A stretch of DNA of 64,000 bases from contig NZ_JACHJS010000001.1 in the NCBI RefSeq assembly GCF_014203755.1, positions 1,612,001 through 1,676,000 on the forward strand. Reading direction: 5' to 3'. Made by a program: the position numbers and the translations under genes. How positions within the stretch are numbered: the stretch's first letter is position 1; the number at the start of each line of letters is the position of its first letter. Origin of the DNA: Saccharothrix violaceirubra (GTDB lineage: Bacteria > Actinomycetota > Actinomycetes > Mycobacteriales > Pseudonocardiaceae). This document shows positions 54,016 through 63,056 of this stretch, in pieces. Under the pieces are notes generated by a model that had not been told where the DNA came from, did not search any database, and worked only from the letters and a program-made list of their open reading frames with translations.

Positions 54016-54804
54016 ATGGCGGAAACCCTGCGCCGCCTGCGGTCGTGGCTCGGGCTCGTGGTGGCGGCGGTCCTGTTGCCGGTCGCGGGCGTGAGCGCGG
54101 CGGCGGCCGACCCCGGCGCGACGATCGTCGGCGGCACGCGGGCGAGCACCGCCCAGTACCCGTGGGTGGTGTACCTGGCCACGACCAGCGGCTATCAGTA
54201 CTGCGGCGGCACCTTGGTCGCACCCAACAAGGTCCTGACCGCCGCGCACTGCACCGAGGACGACGTCGCCTCGTCCGTGCTCGTGGTCGCGGGCCGTGAC
54301 GACAAGAACTCCTCGGCGGGCACCGCCGCCCGCGTGACCAGGATCTGGATCCACCCGAGCTTCAGCTCGGTGACGCGCGGGTACGACGTCTCCGTGCTCA
54401 CGCTGGACCGGAACCTCACCCAGGCCACGCTGCCGGTGGCCACGGCCGCCGACGCGAACCTGTACACCGCGGGCACGTCGACCACCATCCTGGGCTGGGG
54501 CACGACACGGGCCGGTGGTCAGCCGTCGCGCTACCTGCTGCGCGCGAGCGTGCCGGTGACCGGCGACCAGACCTGCTCGGCGGGTTACGGCAGCCAGTAC
54601 AAGCCCCAGCACATGGTGTGCGCGGGCCTGCCGCAGGGCGGCGTCGACACCTGCCAGGGCGACTCGGGCGGTCCGCTGGTCGCGGGCGGCAAGCTGATCG
54701 GCGTGACGTCGTTCGGCGAGGGCTGCGCGTCGGCCCGCTACCCCGGCGTGTACGCGCGGGTGTCGTCCTACGAGACCGAGATCCGGCAGCAGCTCGCGTC
54801 GTGA
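54016..54804 (+). CDS. Secreted trypsin-like serine protease (S1), 262 aa
   Basis: Signal peptide about residues 1-33 (RSWLGLVVAAVLLPVAGVSA), short propeptide, mature start IVGGT. Catalytic triad: His in VLTAAHC, Asp in GYDVSVLTL, Ser in TCQGDSGGPLV. Six Cys are placed for trypsin disulfides, and the Asp six residues before Ser (VDTCQGDSGG) predicts cleavage after Arg/Lys. ATG 54016 is 7 nt after GGAGGGG; the ATG at 54010 is too close to that site. The gene is unlinked to the second S1 protease at 60.5 kb. Confidence 0.94.
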   Translation: MAETLRRLRSWLGLVVAAVLLPVAGVSAAAADPGATIVGGTRASTAQYPWVVYLATTSGYQYCGGTLVAPNKVLTAAHCTEDDVASSVLVVAGRDDKNSSAGTAARVTRIWIHPSFSSVTRGYDVSVLTLDRNLTQATLPVATAADANLYTAGTSTTILGWGTTRAGGQPSRYLLRASVPVTGDQTCSAGYGSQYKPQHMVCAGLPQGGVDTCQGDSGGPLVAGGKLIGVTSFGEGCASARYPGVYARVSSYETEIRQQLAS

Positions 54805-54871
54805 CGACGGGCGCGGCGGCGCGATCCGGCCGCCGCGCAACGTTTTCACCCCGTCGTCCCGTCCAGGGGAC

Positions 54872-56644
54872 GTGAAGCGATGGGGTCGGGTGTGCGGCGC
54901 GGTGGTGGTGGCGGGGGTGTGCGCGGCGTCGGCCGTGCCGTCCGGGCCCGAGGTCGAGGAGCCGGTGGTGCCCACCGGCGATCCGGCGCTCGTGGCGTAC
55001 GACTCGTGCGACACGGCCGCGACCGCGTTGCGGCGCGCGATCCTGCCGCACGTCACGGAGTACGGACTCGGCGGTCCCTACCTCACGATGGAGCGGACGG
55101 TCGGCGACGCCGCGCCGCCGACCGCCCGGACGCCCGAGCACTCGACCACGAACCGGCACGAGGCCGCCGCCGACGAGCCGGACCTGGTGAAGACCGACGG
55201 CCGGCGCGTGGTGAGCGTGGTCGACGGTCGGCTCAGGGTGCTGGACGTGGCGAGCGGGACCGTGGCCGGCCTGTCGGATCTGCCGGGCCCGGCGACCGGG
55301 GTGCTGCTCCACGGCGACCGGGCGCTGGTGTTCGGTGTCGCGACCGGCGATCCGGTCGACCGGCGGATCATGGTCGACGCCACCACCGTGACGCTGGTCG
55401 ACCTGTCCGGTCCGCCGCGGGTCCTGGGCACGCTCGACGTCGACGCCCGGTTCGTCGACGCGCGGCAGGTGGGCGACGTCGTGCGCGTGGTCGTGCACTC
55501 GGCGCCGAACCTGCCCTTCGGGTACCCGGACGGGACGGTGACACCCCGGGAATCGTTGCGGCGCAACCAGGAGATCGCGGCGAGCGCGCCCGTCGACGCG
55601 TGGCTGCCGCGCTACCGGCTGGCGGAATCCGGTGCGCGCTCCGAAGGTGCCCTGGTCGCGTGCGACCGGATCAGCCACCCCGACGTGCCGTCCGCGACCT
55701 CGCTGCTGACCGTGCTCACGTTCGACTTCCCGGGTGGGCTGGGCACCGGCGACGCGGTCACGGTCCTGGCCGACGGCGACACCGTGTACGGCACCGGTAC
55801 GGGTCTCTACGTGGCCGACGCCCGCGGCGCCGGGTTCGCGCCGGCCACCGTGACCGCGGTGCACCGCTTCGACGTGTCCCGGCCGGGCCCGCCCGTGTAC
55901 GCGGCGTCCGGCGAGGTGCCGGGCGTGGTGCTGAACCAGTACTCGCTGTCCGAACACGACGGACTGCTGCGCGTGGCGACCACGCTCGAACCCGATGCCA
56001 CGCGGACCCGGTCGTCGAGCACCGTGACCGTGCTCCGGCAGGAGGGCGACAAGCTCGTGAAGGTGGGCGCGGTCGACGGACTCGGGCACGGCGAACGGGT
56101 GTACAGCGTCCGGTTCGCCGGGCCGGTCGGGTACGTGGTCACCTTCCGGCAGACCGATCCGCTGTACACGCTTGACCTGTCGGACCCGGCGAAACCGCGC
56201 GTCACCGGGGAGTTGAAGATCACCGGCTACTCGGCGTACCTGCACCCGGCGGGCGACGGGCGGCTGCTCGGGATCGGCCAGGAGGCCGACGAACGCGGGC
56301 GTGTGCGGGGCACGCAGGTGTCGCTGTTCGACGTGACGGACCCGGAGGCACCCACCCGCCTCGCCGCCTACCACCTGCCCGGCACGCACTCGGAGGCCGA
56401 GTTCGACCCGCACGCTTTCCTTTATCGGGCACCGGTTCTGGCCGTGCCCGTCGGCCAGGGCGTGCTCGTGCTCGACGTGGCCGACCGGGCGATCACGGCC
56501 CGGGGCACGGTGTCGCACCCGATCCCGGGCGGTTCGTTGCGGTCGATGGTGATCGGCGACGAACTGTGGACGGTGTCGCACGCGGGCGTGCGGGTGAACG
56601 CGCTCGACGGACTCGCCGAACGCGCCTGGATCCCGTTCAGCTGA
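54872..56644 (+). CDS. Secreted C-terminal beta-propeller protein (COG4880-like)
   Basis: 590 aa. A short signal-like start (VCGAVVVAGVCAASAVP) is followed by STTNRHEAAADEPDLVKTDG, the hallmark opening of the secreted beta-propeller family in which the ADEPDIVKTDG motif precedes the blades. Later blades include GHGERVYSVRFAGPVGYVVT, DLSDPAKPRVTGELKITGYS and DGRLLGIGQEADERG. The function is unknown, but the family is extracellular. The GTG is preceded by AGGGG very close by. The last 8 bp overlap the convergent EI24-like gene. Confidence 0.88.
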   Translation: MKRWGRVCGAVVVAGVCAASAVPSGPEVEEPVVPTGDPALVAYDSCDTAATALRRAILPHVTEYGLGGPYLTMERTVGDAAPPTARTPEHSTTNRHEAAADEPDLVKTDGRRVVSVVDGRLRVLDVASGTVAGLSDLPGPATGVLLHGDRALVFGVATGDPVDRRIMVDATTVTLVDLSGPPRVLGTLDVDARFVDARQVGDVVRVVVHSAPNLPFGYPDGTVTPRESLRRNQEIAASAPVDAWLPRYRLAESGARSEGALVACDRISHPDVPSATSLLTVLTFDFPGGLGTGDAVTVLADGDTVYGTGTGLYVADARGAGFAPATVTAVHRFDVSRPGPPVYAASGEVPGVVLNQYSLSEHDGLLRVATTLEPDATRTRSSSTVTVLRQEGDKLVKVGAVDGLGHGERVYSVRFAGPVGYVVTFRQTDPLYTLDLSDPAKPRVTGELKITGYSAYLHPAGDGRLLGIGQEADERGRVRGTQVSLFDVTDPEAPTRLAAYHLPGTHSEAEFDPHAFLYRAPVLAVPVGQGVLVLDVADRAITARGTVSHPIPGGSLRSMVIGDELWTVSHAGVRVNALDGLAERAWIPFS

Positions 56645-57398
56645 CGGGTCGGGCCAGGAGCCGGTGCGCGAGGACCGTGCCGCCCGCGAGCGCGGCGGGC
56701 ATCACGACCAGTGCCGCCAACGGGATCAGGCACAGCAGGTAGACCGGGATCGCGAAACCGAGCGTGATCGCCCGGCGTTGCCGCAACACCCGGCGGCGGA
56801 CCTTGAGCGGCAGCCCGCGCCGGGTGAACGGGATGCCGGTCACCTCGATGCCCAGCAGCGTGGCGTTGACGCACACCGCGAGCACCGGCACGACCGTCTG
56901 CCCGACGACCGGGATGAACCCGGCCAGGAACAGCGGGATCGCGCACAGGATCGCGATCCCGATCAGCAGCAGGCCGTCGCGCAGCCCGACACCGGCCGAG
57001 CGCAACCACGACACGCGCTGGGACTCGGGCACACCGCCGAGGTGCTCGTCCTCGACGGTCTCGGCGATGTGCTCGTAGAACGGGCCGCCGACGATCAGCG
57101 TGATGGCCGTGAACGCCAACAGCCCGATCGCGACGAACGCGCCGAGCACCGACACCCCGGCCGCGACCCGGATCGTGGTGCGGGCACCGTCGCTCCAGTC
57201 GTCGGCGAACGGCGTGATCCACGCGGCGATGTCGTCGATGCCGGCGACGAGCCCGACCAGTCCGCCGATCAGCAGCACGGTCGTGATCAACGCGGGGATC
57301 GCCCCGATCAGCAACAACCTCGGCGACCGGAACACCAACCCGAATCCCTCGCCGAGCACCTTGAATCCGGTCGCGAGGTCGCGCAACACCCTGATCAC
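56637..57398 (-). CDS. EI24/CysZ-like membrane protein
   Basis: 253 aa. LRDLATGFKVLGEGFGLVFR at the N-terminus and LLLIGAIPALITTVLLIGGL open the family, with further helices at GVSVLGAFVAIGLLAFTAIT, LLLIGIAILCAIPLFLAGFI and near the end. Members include CysZ (sulfate uptake) and uncharacterised EI24 proteins; the substrate here is unknown. GTG 57398 is 6 nt after TAAGCT, so probably leaderless. Confidence 0.88.
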   Translation of the reverse strand: MIRVLRDLATGFKVLGEGFGLVFRSPRLLLIGAIPALITTVLLIGGLVGLVAGIDDIAAWITPFADDWSDGARTTIRVAAGVSVLGAFVAIGLLAFTAITLIVGGPFYEHIAETVEDEHLGGVPESQRVSWLRSAGVGLRDGLLLIGIAILCAIPLFLAGFIPVVGQTVVPVLAVCVNATLLGIEVTGIPFTRRGLPLKVRRRVLRQRRAITLGFAIPVYLLCLIPLAALVVMPAALAGGTVLAHRLLARPVS

Positions 57399-57404
57399 GC
57401 CGCG

Positions 57405-57410
57405 AGCTTA
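57405..57410 (-). promoter_or_regulatory. -10 box for the EI24-like gene
   Basis: TAAGCT on the minus strand followed by 6 nt and GTG 57398. Confidence 0.45.
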
Positions 57411-57420
57411 ACCGCCGGCG

Positions 57421-57600
57421 TCAGCGCCGACGCCGGAACGAGAGCGTCCGAGCACCCGCACCGACACCGGCCAGGTGCAGGGCGACGCACAGCAGTCCGG
57501 CGGTCACCAGCAGACCCCCGGTCACGACACCGAGCGAGGCCCCGGCCAGATCGAGGAGCAGAGCCAGACCGAACAGGACAGCGGCAACGATGGCGAGCAT
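57421..57600 (-). CDS. Small two-helix membrane protein, 59 aa
   Basis: A short gene that is easy to miss. The ATG at 57600 has GGAGG 5 nt upstream. Two hydrophobic segments, LAIVAAVLFGLALLLDLAGA and VVTGGLLVTAGLLCVALHLA, are joined by a tight loop and end in a basic RTLSFRRRR tail, consistent with a cytoplasmic C-terminus. No family recognised. It lies 22 nt before the EI24-like gene on the same strand. Confidence 0.72.
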   Translation of the reverse strand: MLAIVAAVLFGLALLLDLAGASLGVVTGGLLVTAGLLCVALHLAGVGAGARTLSFRRRR

Positions 57601-57698
57601 GACGACCTCCGAGGGGACCGGTGGGGAAGTTCCTCCCGCATACCCGCCCATGAGCCCCGTCACACCCGAATCCGCCGACTCCACGGCCCACGACTCGC

Positions 57699-57785
57699 AG
57701 TCCCGAGTGCACAACTCGTGGTGCCTGAACGCACAACTCGCGGTGTCCGAACGCATAACTCGCGCGTTCGGGAACGCAAAGCCAC
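57699..57785 (-). repeat. 22-nt tandem repeat, locus E (3 units plus shared flank, inverted)
   Basis: On the minus strand the units are 57764-57743, 57742-57721 and 57720-57699, the first two CGCGAGTTATGCGTTCGGAC and CGCGAGTTGTGCGTTCAGGC plus AC. The array begins 10 nt past the stop of the minus-strand DUF309 gene, in its sense direction. Positions 57731-57785 are the exact reverse complement of 49838-49892. Confidence 0.85.
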
Positions 57786-57794
57786 CGGAAAGCG

Positions 57795-58232
57795 CTACAA
57801 GACGAGCCGAGGCACAGTCGACACGTCCCCGTCCGCCCACTCCACGAGCCCCGCCACGTCCAGCCCGTGCGGCGCGACATCCAAGAACGGCGCGATCGAC
57901 GCCGCCCCGCGATCCAACAACGCCCGAGCGCCCCGGACGTTGCCCCGCGCCGCATGCGTCAACCCGACCGCGAGCTGCGCGAGACCGCGCCAGAGTTCAC
58001 GTTCGTCCTCCGGCGCGGCCTTCCAAGCGTCCTCCAACACCTCATGGGCGTGGAACGGCTTGCCCTCGTCGAGCAACCGCTGGGCCTCGGCCAACGTCCG
58101 CTCCGGTGTTCGCGGCACGCCTTCCGGTTGTCGTTCCACGCCGGGCAGCCCGTAGGGCAGCGGCCGGCCGAGTGCGTCCCGGGGGCGGTTGTTGCGCGCC
58201 CGGCCGGAGGAGTCACGATCACGCGGCACCAC
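57795..58232 (-). CDS. DUF309 family protein
   Basis: 145 aa. The family core is AEAQRLLDEGKPFHAHEVLE then DAWKAAPEDERELWRGLAQL, with the HAHE motif and helical repeats typical of DUF309 (a TPR-like small helical protein of unknown role). The N-terminal 40 residues are basic and probably flexible. Two adjacent GTG codons can start it. It is the last of three co-oriented genes (AraC-like, VOC, DUF309). Confidence 0.88.
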   Translation of the reverse strand: MVPRDRDSSGRARNNRPRDALGRPLPYGLPGVERQPEGVPRTPERTLAEAQRLLDEGKPFHAHEVLEDAWKAAPEDERELWRGLAQLAVGLTHAARGNVRGARALLDRGAASIAPFLDVAPHGLDVAGLVEWADGDVSTVPRLVL

Positions 58233-58260
58233 CCGATCGTCGCACGACGACGACGCGTCG

Positions 58261-58671
58261 TCAGCCCTTCACGGGGCCGGAGAACCGCAGGTGGTTGCCC
58301 GCCGGGTCGCGGAACGCGCAGTCGCGCACGCCGTAGGGCTGGTCGATCGGCTCCTGCACGACCTCCGCGCCCGAGGCGCTGACCCGCTCGAACAGTTCGT
58401 CGCACGAGTCCACGTAGAAGATCAGCGTGCCCAGCACGCCCTTGGCGGCCAGGGCCGCGACGGCGGCACCGTCCTCCGGGGAGCGGCCCATGCGCGGGTT
58501 CTCCAGCACCAGCTCCCAGTCCGGGCGGCCGGGGATGCCGACCGTGAGCCAGCGGAAGCCCGCGAGGTCGGTGTCGGTGCGCAGTTCGAAGCCGAGCACG
58601 TCGCGGTAGAACGCGAGCGCCTTGTCCTGGTCGTCGACGGCGATGAAGGAGTGCGAGAGCTTGATGTCCAT
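58261..58671 (-). CDS. VOC-family (glyoxalase/bleomycin-resistance-like) protein
   Basis: 136 aa. Two beta-alpha-beta-beta-beta modules: MDIKLSHSFIAVDDQDKALA (FYRDVLGFELRTD follows) and TLIFYVDSCDELFERVSASG with VRDCAFRDPAGNHLRFSGP. The second module keeps the metal-type DPAGNHL signature; the exact substrate is unknown. The gene is 23 nt after the AraC-like regulator on the same strand, a pairing common in actinomycetes and suggesting regulation by it. Confidence 0.92.
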   Translation of the reverse strand: MDIKLSHSFIAVDDQDKALAFYRDVLGFELRTDTDLAGFRWLTVGIPGRPDWELVLENPRMGRSPEDGAAVAALAAKGVLGTLIFYVDSCDELFERVSASGAEVVQEPIDQPYGVRDCAFRDPAGNHLRFSGPVKG

Positions 58672-58694
58672 GCCGCAGAACCTATGCGGCGCGG

Positions 58695-59102
58695 TCAGCC
58701 CCGCGCTTCTCGAATCCTGCTCGGCCGGGTCGCGGTCTTGGCGTAGCACGCCGGAACACGCGCCATCGCCTCGTGCGATCGCGCCCGGTAGGCGCTCGGC
58801 GACTCTCCGACCAACTCGGTGAACCGGGTGCTGAACGACCCCAGCGACGTACACCCGACCTCGACGCACACCTCGGTCACGCTCAGGTCGCCGCGCCGCA
58901 GCAACGCCTGCGCCCGTTCGATCCGGCGGGTCATCAGGTAGTTGTAGGGCGTCTCGCCGTACGCCAGCTTGAACTGCCGCGAGAAGTGCGCGGGCGACAT
59001 CAGTGCGGCGCGGGCCATCGCGGGCACGTCCAGCGGCCGGGCGTACTCGCGGTCCATCAGGTCGCGCGCCCGGCGCAGGTGGGCGAGTTCCTCGGGGGTC
59101 AC
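58695..59102 (-). CDS. AraC-family transcriptional regulator
   Basis: 135 aa. It is nearly only the two-HTH AraC DNA-binding domain: [20 protein letters not shown] then [20 protein letters not shown], then [20 protein letters not shown] and [15 protein letters not shown]. There is no sensor domain. The GTG at 59102 ([17 protein letters not shown]) is preferred by domain start; an in-frame ATG at 59144 would add 14 residues. It lies just ahead of the VOC gene that it may control. Confidence 0.88.
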   Translation of the reverse strand: MTPEELAHLRRARDLMDREYARPLDVPAMARAALMSPAHFSRQFKLAYGETPYNYLMTRRIERAQALLRRGDLSVTEVCVEVGCTSLGSFSTRFTELVGESPSAYRARSHEAMARVPACYAKTATRPSRIREARG

Positions 59103-59224
59103 CCGCGCAGCATCCCACCTGGCAAGCCGTCCGCCGGCCCGCATTCCGCCGGCCCGTCACACGGTGGGGTGGCCGTCGGGCTTTCCGCGCGCCGGCCGGG
59201 TGGCCCGCCCACAGCATCGACGCC

Positions 59225-60466
59225 ATGATCCGCACTTTCGCCCTGGCCGGGGCTTCCGCGCTGCTCGTCCTCGCCGCGACACCGGGCACCGGTGTCGCGG
59301 CCCCGCTGCCCGGCGGCCTCGGCCCGTGTGTCGGCGACGACTGCCCCGACACCTACCCGCCCGTGAACAACGGCGCGTTCACCGGCCGTGACGACGGCGT
59401 CACCGTGTTCGTCGGCGGTGACTTCGACGCGGGCGTCGGCGCCGTGGAGAGCGAGGGCCGGATCGTCGTGGGCGGCGACTTCTCGCTGGAGAAGACCACG
59501 GGCGGCACGATCTACAACATCGGCATCGCGGGCGTCGGCTCGCGCGTGCCGCCGTCGGACGGCGCGGACTTCCTGGTGACCGGCGGTGACGTGACGATCG
59601 CGACCGGGCAGACACTGCTGGCCGACGGCGGCGTGGTGCGCCACGCGGGCACGTTGACCGGCACGACCACCGGCACCGCCGTGCAGGACGACGACGCGTT
59701 CCTGCCCTATGCCCCGCTCGCCGCCGAACTACAGGCCGCGAGCACGTGCTACGCCGCCGCCACACCGACCGGGACGGTCGTCAACGAGGGCTTCCGAACC
59801 CTGTTCACCGGCGACGACACCTCGTCGCTCCAGGTCTTCACCGTCGACGCCGACGTGACGGGCCCGGCCGGCGCCCAGCAGGAGATCGTCTTCGAGGACG
59901 TCCCCGCCGGGGCGACCGTGCTCGTCAACGTCCTGGGCACGGACCGGTCGATCGTGACCAGCAGCGGCGACCTCGCCGACGTCGACCCGCTCAACGGGCT
60001 GCGCGAGCGTCTGCTGTGGAACTTCCCGACCGCGACGTCGGTGCTGATCGGCGGTCTCGGCCAGTTCCAGGGCAGCACGCTGGTCGGCGACCCGACCTCG
60101 CTGACCACGGTCACCGCGCCCGGCCACGCGGGCCGGTTCTTCACCACCGGCGACCTGGCGCACGGCGGCGGCACGAACTCCGGGCAGGAGTTCCACGCGT
60201 ACGCGTTCGACGGCGACCTGCCCGGGTGCGCGGCCCAACCCACGACCACCACGACGACGACTCAACCGGCGCCGACCACTGCCGAACAGACGACCACCAC
60301 CACGTGCGCGACCACCGGTCCGTGCGGCCCAGACTCCGGTGGCGGCGGGCGTCGCCCGGACCTCGCCGTCACCGGTCCCGACCGCGTCGCCTGGCTCGTG
60401 CCGATCGGCGCCCTGCTCGTGCTCGTCGGCGCGACCTCGTTGCTGGTCGCGCGTCGACGGGGCTGA
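59225..60466 (+). CDS. Secreted choice-of-anchor-A protein with LAVTG sorting signal
   Basis: 413 aa. Signal peptide to about residue 25, then a choice-of-anchor-A/collagen-binding-like beta domain: [40 protein letters not shown] and later [13 protein letters not shown] Thr/Pro-rich stalk (about 340-370) leads to LAVTG near residue 383, a hydrophobic helix and an RRRG end, i.e. a sortase class E-type (LAxTG) cell-wall anchor. It is probably displayed on the surface. No sortase gene is in the window. Confidence 0.87.
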   Translation: MIRTFALAGASALLVLAATPGTGVAAPLPGGLGPCVGDDCPDTYPPVNNGAFTGRDDGVTVFVGGDFDAGVGAVESEGRIVVGGDFSLEKTTGGTIYNIGIAGVGSRVPPSDGADFLVTGGDVTIATGQTLLADGGVVRHAGTLTGTTTGTAVQDDDAFLPYAPLAAELQAASTCYAAATPTGTVVNEGFRTLFTGDDTSSLQVFTVDADVTGPAGAQQEIVFEDVPAGATVLVNVLGTDRSIVTSSGDLADVDPLNGLRERLLWNFPTATSVLIGGLGQFQGSTLVGDPTSLTTVTAPGHAGRFFTTGDLAHGGGTNSGQEFHAYAFDGDLPGCAAQPTTTTTTTQPAPTTAEQTTTTTCATTGPCGPDSGGGGRRPDLAVTGPDRVAWLVPIGALLVLVGATSLLVARRRG

Positions 60467-60484
60467 CAAACGGTCCGGAAAGGA

Positions 60485-60532
60485 CGGAAGGCCCGTACCC
60501 CCAGGGCGGATTCCAGGGGGACGGGCCTTCCG
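60485..60532. terminator. Bidirectional terminator between convergent genes
   Basis: CGGAAGGCCCG (60485-60495) pairs with CGGGCCTTCCG (60522-60532), and CCCCC (60498-60502) with GGGGG (60516-60520), leaving a one-base bulge. It lies between the anchor-A gene (+) and the S1 protease gene (-). Confidence 0.85.
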
Positions 60533-60547
60533 CGTGGTCGAACCGGA

Positions 60548-61258
60548 TCAGACGCCCGCGACGGACTGGATCCAGGACCGGTACCGCGTCACGTTGGTGT
60601 ACGCGGTCGTGGTCTGGCGGTCGCTGGTGGACGCCACGCCCACCTGGGTGCCGTTGGCGACCATCGGGCCGCCCGAGTCGCCACCGGCGGTGATGCCGTT
60701 GCCGCGACGGGCACAGATCGCCGAGCCGTTGTAGGCGTCGGTGCAGCCACCGGTGACGGTGACGGTCGCGACCTTCAGCCGCTGCGACTGACAGTTGATC
60801 TCGGAGCCGCACTGGGACGTGGCGCCCCAGCCGTACACCTGCACGGACTGGCCGACGGTGACCGAACCCGCCGCGCCGAGCCGGATGTAGGTCGCCGACA
60901 CCGACCGGTCGAGCCGGACCAGCGAGAGGTCGGACGCGGAGTGGTTGACGATCTGCGCGCCGTTGGCCACCGTGCCGCCGCTGGTCTGGTCGAGGCTGCC
61001 GATGCGGAACGACAGGTTGCCGCCGCTCACGCAGTGCTTGGCCGTGAGAATCCAGGTCGGCGCGATGATGGTCGCCGTGCAGGTCTGCTGGCCGTTGGAG
61101 AACAGTCGCGCCGCCCACGGCGCGCTGGTCGCGTAGCCACCGCCGATGATGTACGGCGTCACGTCGCCCGCGGGGGCGGCCGTCGCGGCGGTGGGCGCGA
61201 AGCCCAGCACCGCCATGGCCGCGGCCGCGAGCGCGGGGATCAGCCTGGTGAGTCGCAA
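60548..61258 (-). CDS. Secreted trypsin-like serine protease (S1), 236 aa
   Basis: Signal peptide about residues 1-28 (RLTRLIPALAAAAMAVLGFA), short propeptide, mature start IIGGG. Triad: His in ILTAKHC, Asp in ASDLSLVRLD, Ser in TAGGDSGGPMV. The specificity pocket position before Ser is GITAGG rather than Asp-containing, so trypsin-like Arg/Lys preference is not assured. The TTG start at 61258 is chosen because GAGGA precedes it and it yields a normal signal peptide; a GTG at 61297 is the alternative. Confidence 0.87.
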   Translation of the reverse strand: MRLTRLIPALAAAAMAVLGFAPTAATAAPAGDVTPYIIGGGYATSAPWAARLFSNGQQTCTATIIAPTWILTAKHCVSGGNLSFRIGSLDQTSGGTVANGAQIVNHSASDLSLVRLDRSVSATYIRLGAAGSVTVGQSVQVYGWGATSQCGSEINCQSQRLKVATVTVTGGCTDAYNGSAICARRGNGITAGGDSGGPMVANGTQVGVASTSDRQTTTAYTNVTRYRSWIQSVAGV

Positions 61259-61389
61259 GGTTCCTCGTTTCCGAAAGACACGCGATTTCTCGCGCACAGG
61301 GTGTCTTTGGTCACGGGATTTTTACCATCCGATAGGGTTGAATGGGCTATATCAAAGTGGTCATAACATCGTGTTAGAGGGGGCATAGG
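61259..61389. promoter_or_regulatory. AT-richer divergent promoter region
   Basis: 131 bp between the S1 protease (-) and the ADP-ribosylglycohydrolase (+), visibly poorer in G+C than the rest of the window. It holds TTGAAT (61338-61343) and CATAAC/TAACAT (61362-61369) as a possible plus-strand promoter, and GAGGGGG before the GTG at 61390. Confidence 0.4.
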
Positions 61390-62223
61390 GTGCTGGTCGA
61401 ACTGGCGATCGGGGATGCCTACGGTGCCGGGTTCGAGTATGCGGACCCGGAGTTCACGGCGACTTATAACACGCTCGCCGGATATGTGCAGCACCCCACC
61501 CACCTGGGCGTTCGGCCTGGGGCGTACACAGATGACACTCAACTCTCGCTCGCGTTGGCGGAACTTCTGGTATCCGGTGACGAGTGGTCACCGAAAGTGA
61601 TCGCCGAGCGGTTCGTCGAAGTGTTCCGGCGTGATCCGCGAGAGGGTTACGCGCGCGGGTTCCAGCTTTTCCTGGAGAAGATCGAGTCCGGCTCGGAATT
61701 CCTGGAACGGATCCGACCGGACAGTGACAAGAGTGGTGCCGCGATGCGTTCCGGACCGCTCGGGTTGTTGCATTCCGTGACCGATGTCGTCCGGCACGCG
61801 GAGATCCAGGCCCGCGTCACGCACGACACCCCGGACGGCATCGCGGCGGCGCGCGCGGCGGCGCTGGCGGTGCACTACTGCCACCACGACCTCGGTCCGG
61901 TCGCCGACGTCGGCGCCTGGGTCGCGCGCACGCTCGACGAGCCCCGCTGGGCCGTCCCGTGGACGGGAAAGGTCGGTTCCAAGGGCGTGATGAGCGTCCG
62001 CGCGGCGTTGACCGCGTTGGCGTCGCACACGCGGGCGAGCGAGGTGCTGCGCGCGTGCGTGGCGTTCACCGGTGACGTCGACACCGTGGCGACCATCGCG
62101 CTCGCCGCCGCGTCGCGGTCCGGGTGGGTCGAGGCCGACCTGCCGGAGGTCCTGTACACCGACCTGGAGAACGGCGAGTACGGCCGGGATTACCTGGCGC
62201 GACTGGATTCCCGCCTCGTGTAG
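61390..62223 (+). CDS. ADP-ribosylglycohydrolase family protein
   Basis: 277 aa. Family motifs: LAIGDAYGAGFEY near the N-terminus, GAYTDDTQLSLALAELL (metal-binding Thr-Asp-Asp) near 44-60, and the C-terminal FTGDVDTVATIALA with the second Asp-x-Asp-Thr metal site. Such enzymes remove ADP-ribose from proteins, nucleic acids or small molecules (DraG, ARH types). The GTG has GGGGG 6-7 nt upstream. Its 3' end overlaps the convergent SRPBCC gene by 34 bp. Confidence 0.9.
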   Translation: MLVELAIGDAYGAGFEYADPEFTATYNTLAGYVQHPTHLGVRPGAYTDDTQLSLALAELLVSGDEWSPKVIAERFVEVFRRDPREGYARGFQLFLEKIESGSEFLERIRPDSDKSGAAMRSGPLGLLHSVTDVVRHAEIQARVTHDTPDGIAAARAAALAVHYCHHDLGPVADVGAWVARTLDEPRWAVPWTGKVGSKGVMSVRAALTALASHTRASEVLRACVAFTGDVDTVATIALAAASRSGWVEADLPEVLYTDLENGEYGRDYLARLDSRLV

Positions 62224-63056
62224 TCGGCGAGCAGCGCGGCGAACCGGTCCGCCGGCCACGGCGGCACCGGACCGCCGGCCGCCGCCGCGAACAGCCGGTC
62301 GAGCTGCACGTGCCACGACGCCAACGCGGTCGGCACGAACCCCGGCTCGGCGACGGTGTGGGTCAACGCCACCCACGTGCCGTGGTCCGGGTCGTGGCGC
62401 ACCTCGCGCCGCACCCGGCCCGTCGGTCCCTCGTCGACCAGCACGTGCGCCGTCCGCGCCACCACCGTGCCCAGCGGCACCTGCGGCGTGGCCACGCCGA
62501 CCTCGTCGTGGAACACCCGCCACGCGGCGTCGACCGGCTGCCACATCAGGTCGCGGACGAACCGGACCTCGTTGCCGGTCGCGTGCCCCCGGTCCAGGCC
62601 GAACTCGCGCACGTACCGCTCGACCGGTTCGCGCCAGCCGGTCACGGGCGGCACGGTCGACCCGTCGAGGCGGGCGGTCAACGCGCGCAGGCACGAGTCC
62701 CAGCCGGCGGCGGTGCGCGCGGCCGTGCGCTCGTGCTCGAACGTGTTCGTGAAGACCAGCCGCGTCCCCGAACCGTGCGCGGCGACCTCGAACCGCAGCA
62801 CGTCGGTGTTCCAGCGGAACGCGAACACCTCGGGCGGCGTGAACTCCAGCACCGCACCGGACGTCACCACCTCGGGCGCGCTGTCGGGGAACGTGAACCG
62901 CAGCACGTCGCCGTCGATCTCGACGGCGGCCGGGAACCAGTGGTCGAGCCGGTCGGGCTCGGACACCGCGCGCCACACCCGCACCGGCGACGCCGCGAAG
63001 TCCCGTTCGAACCGCAGCGCGGGCCGGCCGTCGACCCGGATCAGCCGGGCGCTCAT
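62190..63056 (-). CDS. SRPBCC/AHSA1-type protein
   Basis: 288 aa. RFERDFAASPVRVWRAVSEP, then LDHWFPAAVEIDGDVLRFTF and VFAFRWNTDVLRFEVAAHGS form an AHSA1-like SRPBCC domain (residues about 15-135) with a hydrophobic ligand cavity. The second half, with VALTHTVAEPGFVPTALASW and HVQLDRLF, looks like a further, diverged half. Role unknown. ATG 63056 overlaps the stop of the upstream alpha/beta hydrolase gene (ATGA). Confidence 0.85.
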   Translation of the reverse strand: MSARLIRVDGRPALRFERDFAASPVRVWRAVSEPDRLDHWFPAAVEIDGDVLRFTFPDSAPEVVTSGAVLEFTPPEVFAFRWNTDVLRFEVAAHGSGTRLVFTNTFEHERTAARTAAGWDSCLRALTARLDGSTVPPVTGWREPVERYVREFGLDRGHATGNEVRFVRDLMWQPVDAAWRVFHDEVGVATPQVPLGTVVARTAHVLVDEGPTGRVRREVRHDPDHGTWVALTHTVAEPGFVPTALASWHVQLDRLFAAAAGGPVPPWPADRFAALLADYTRRESSRAR

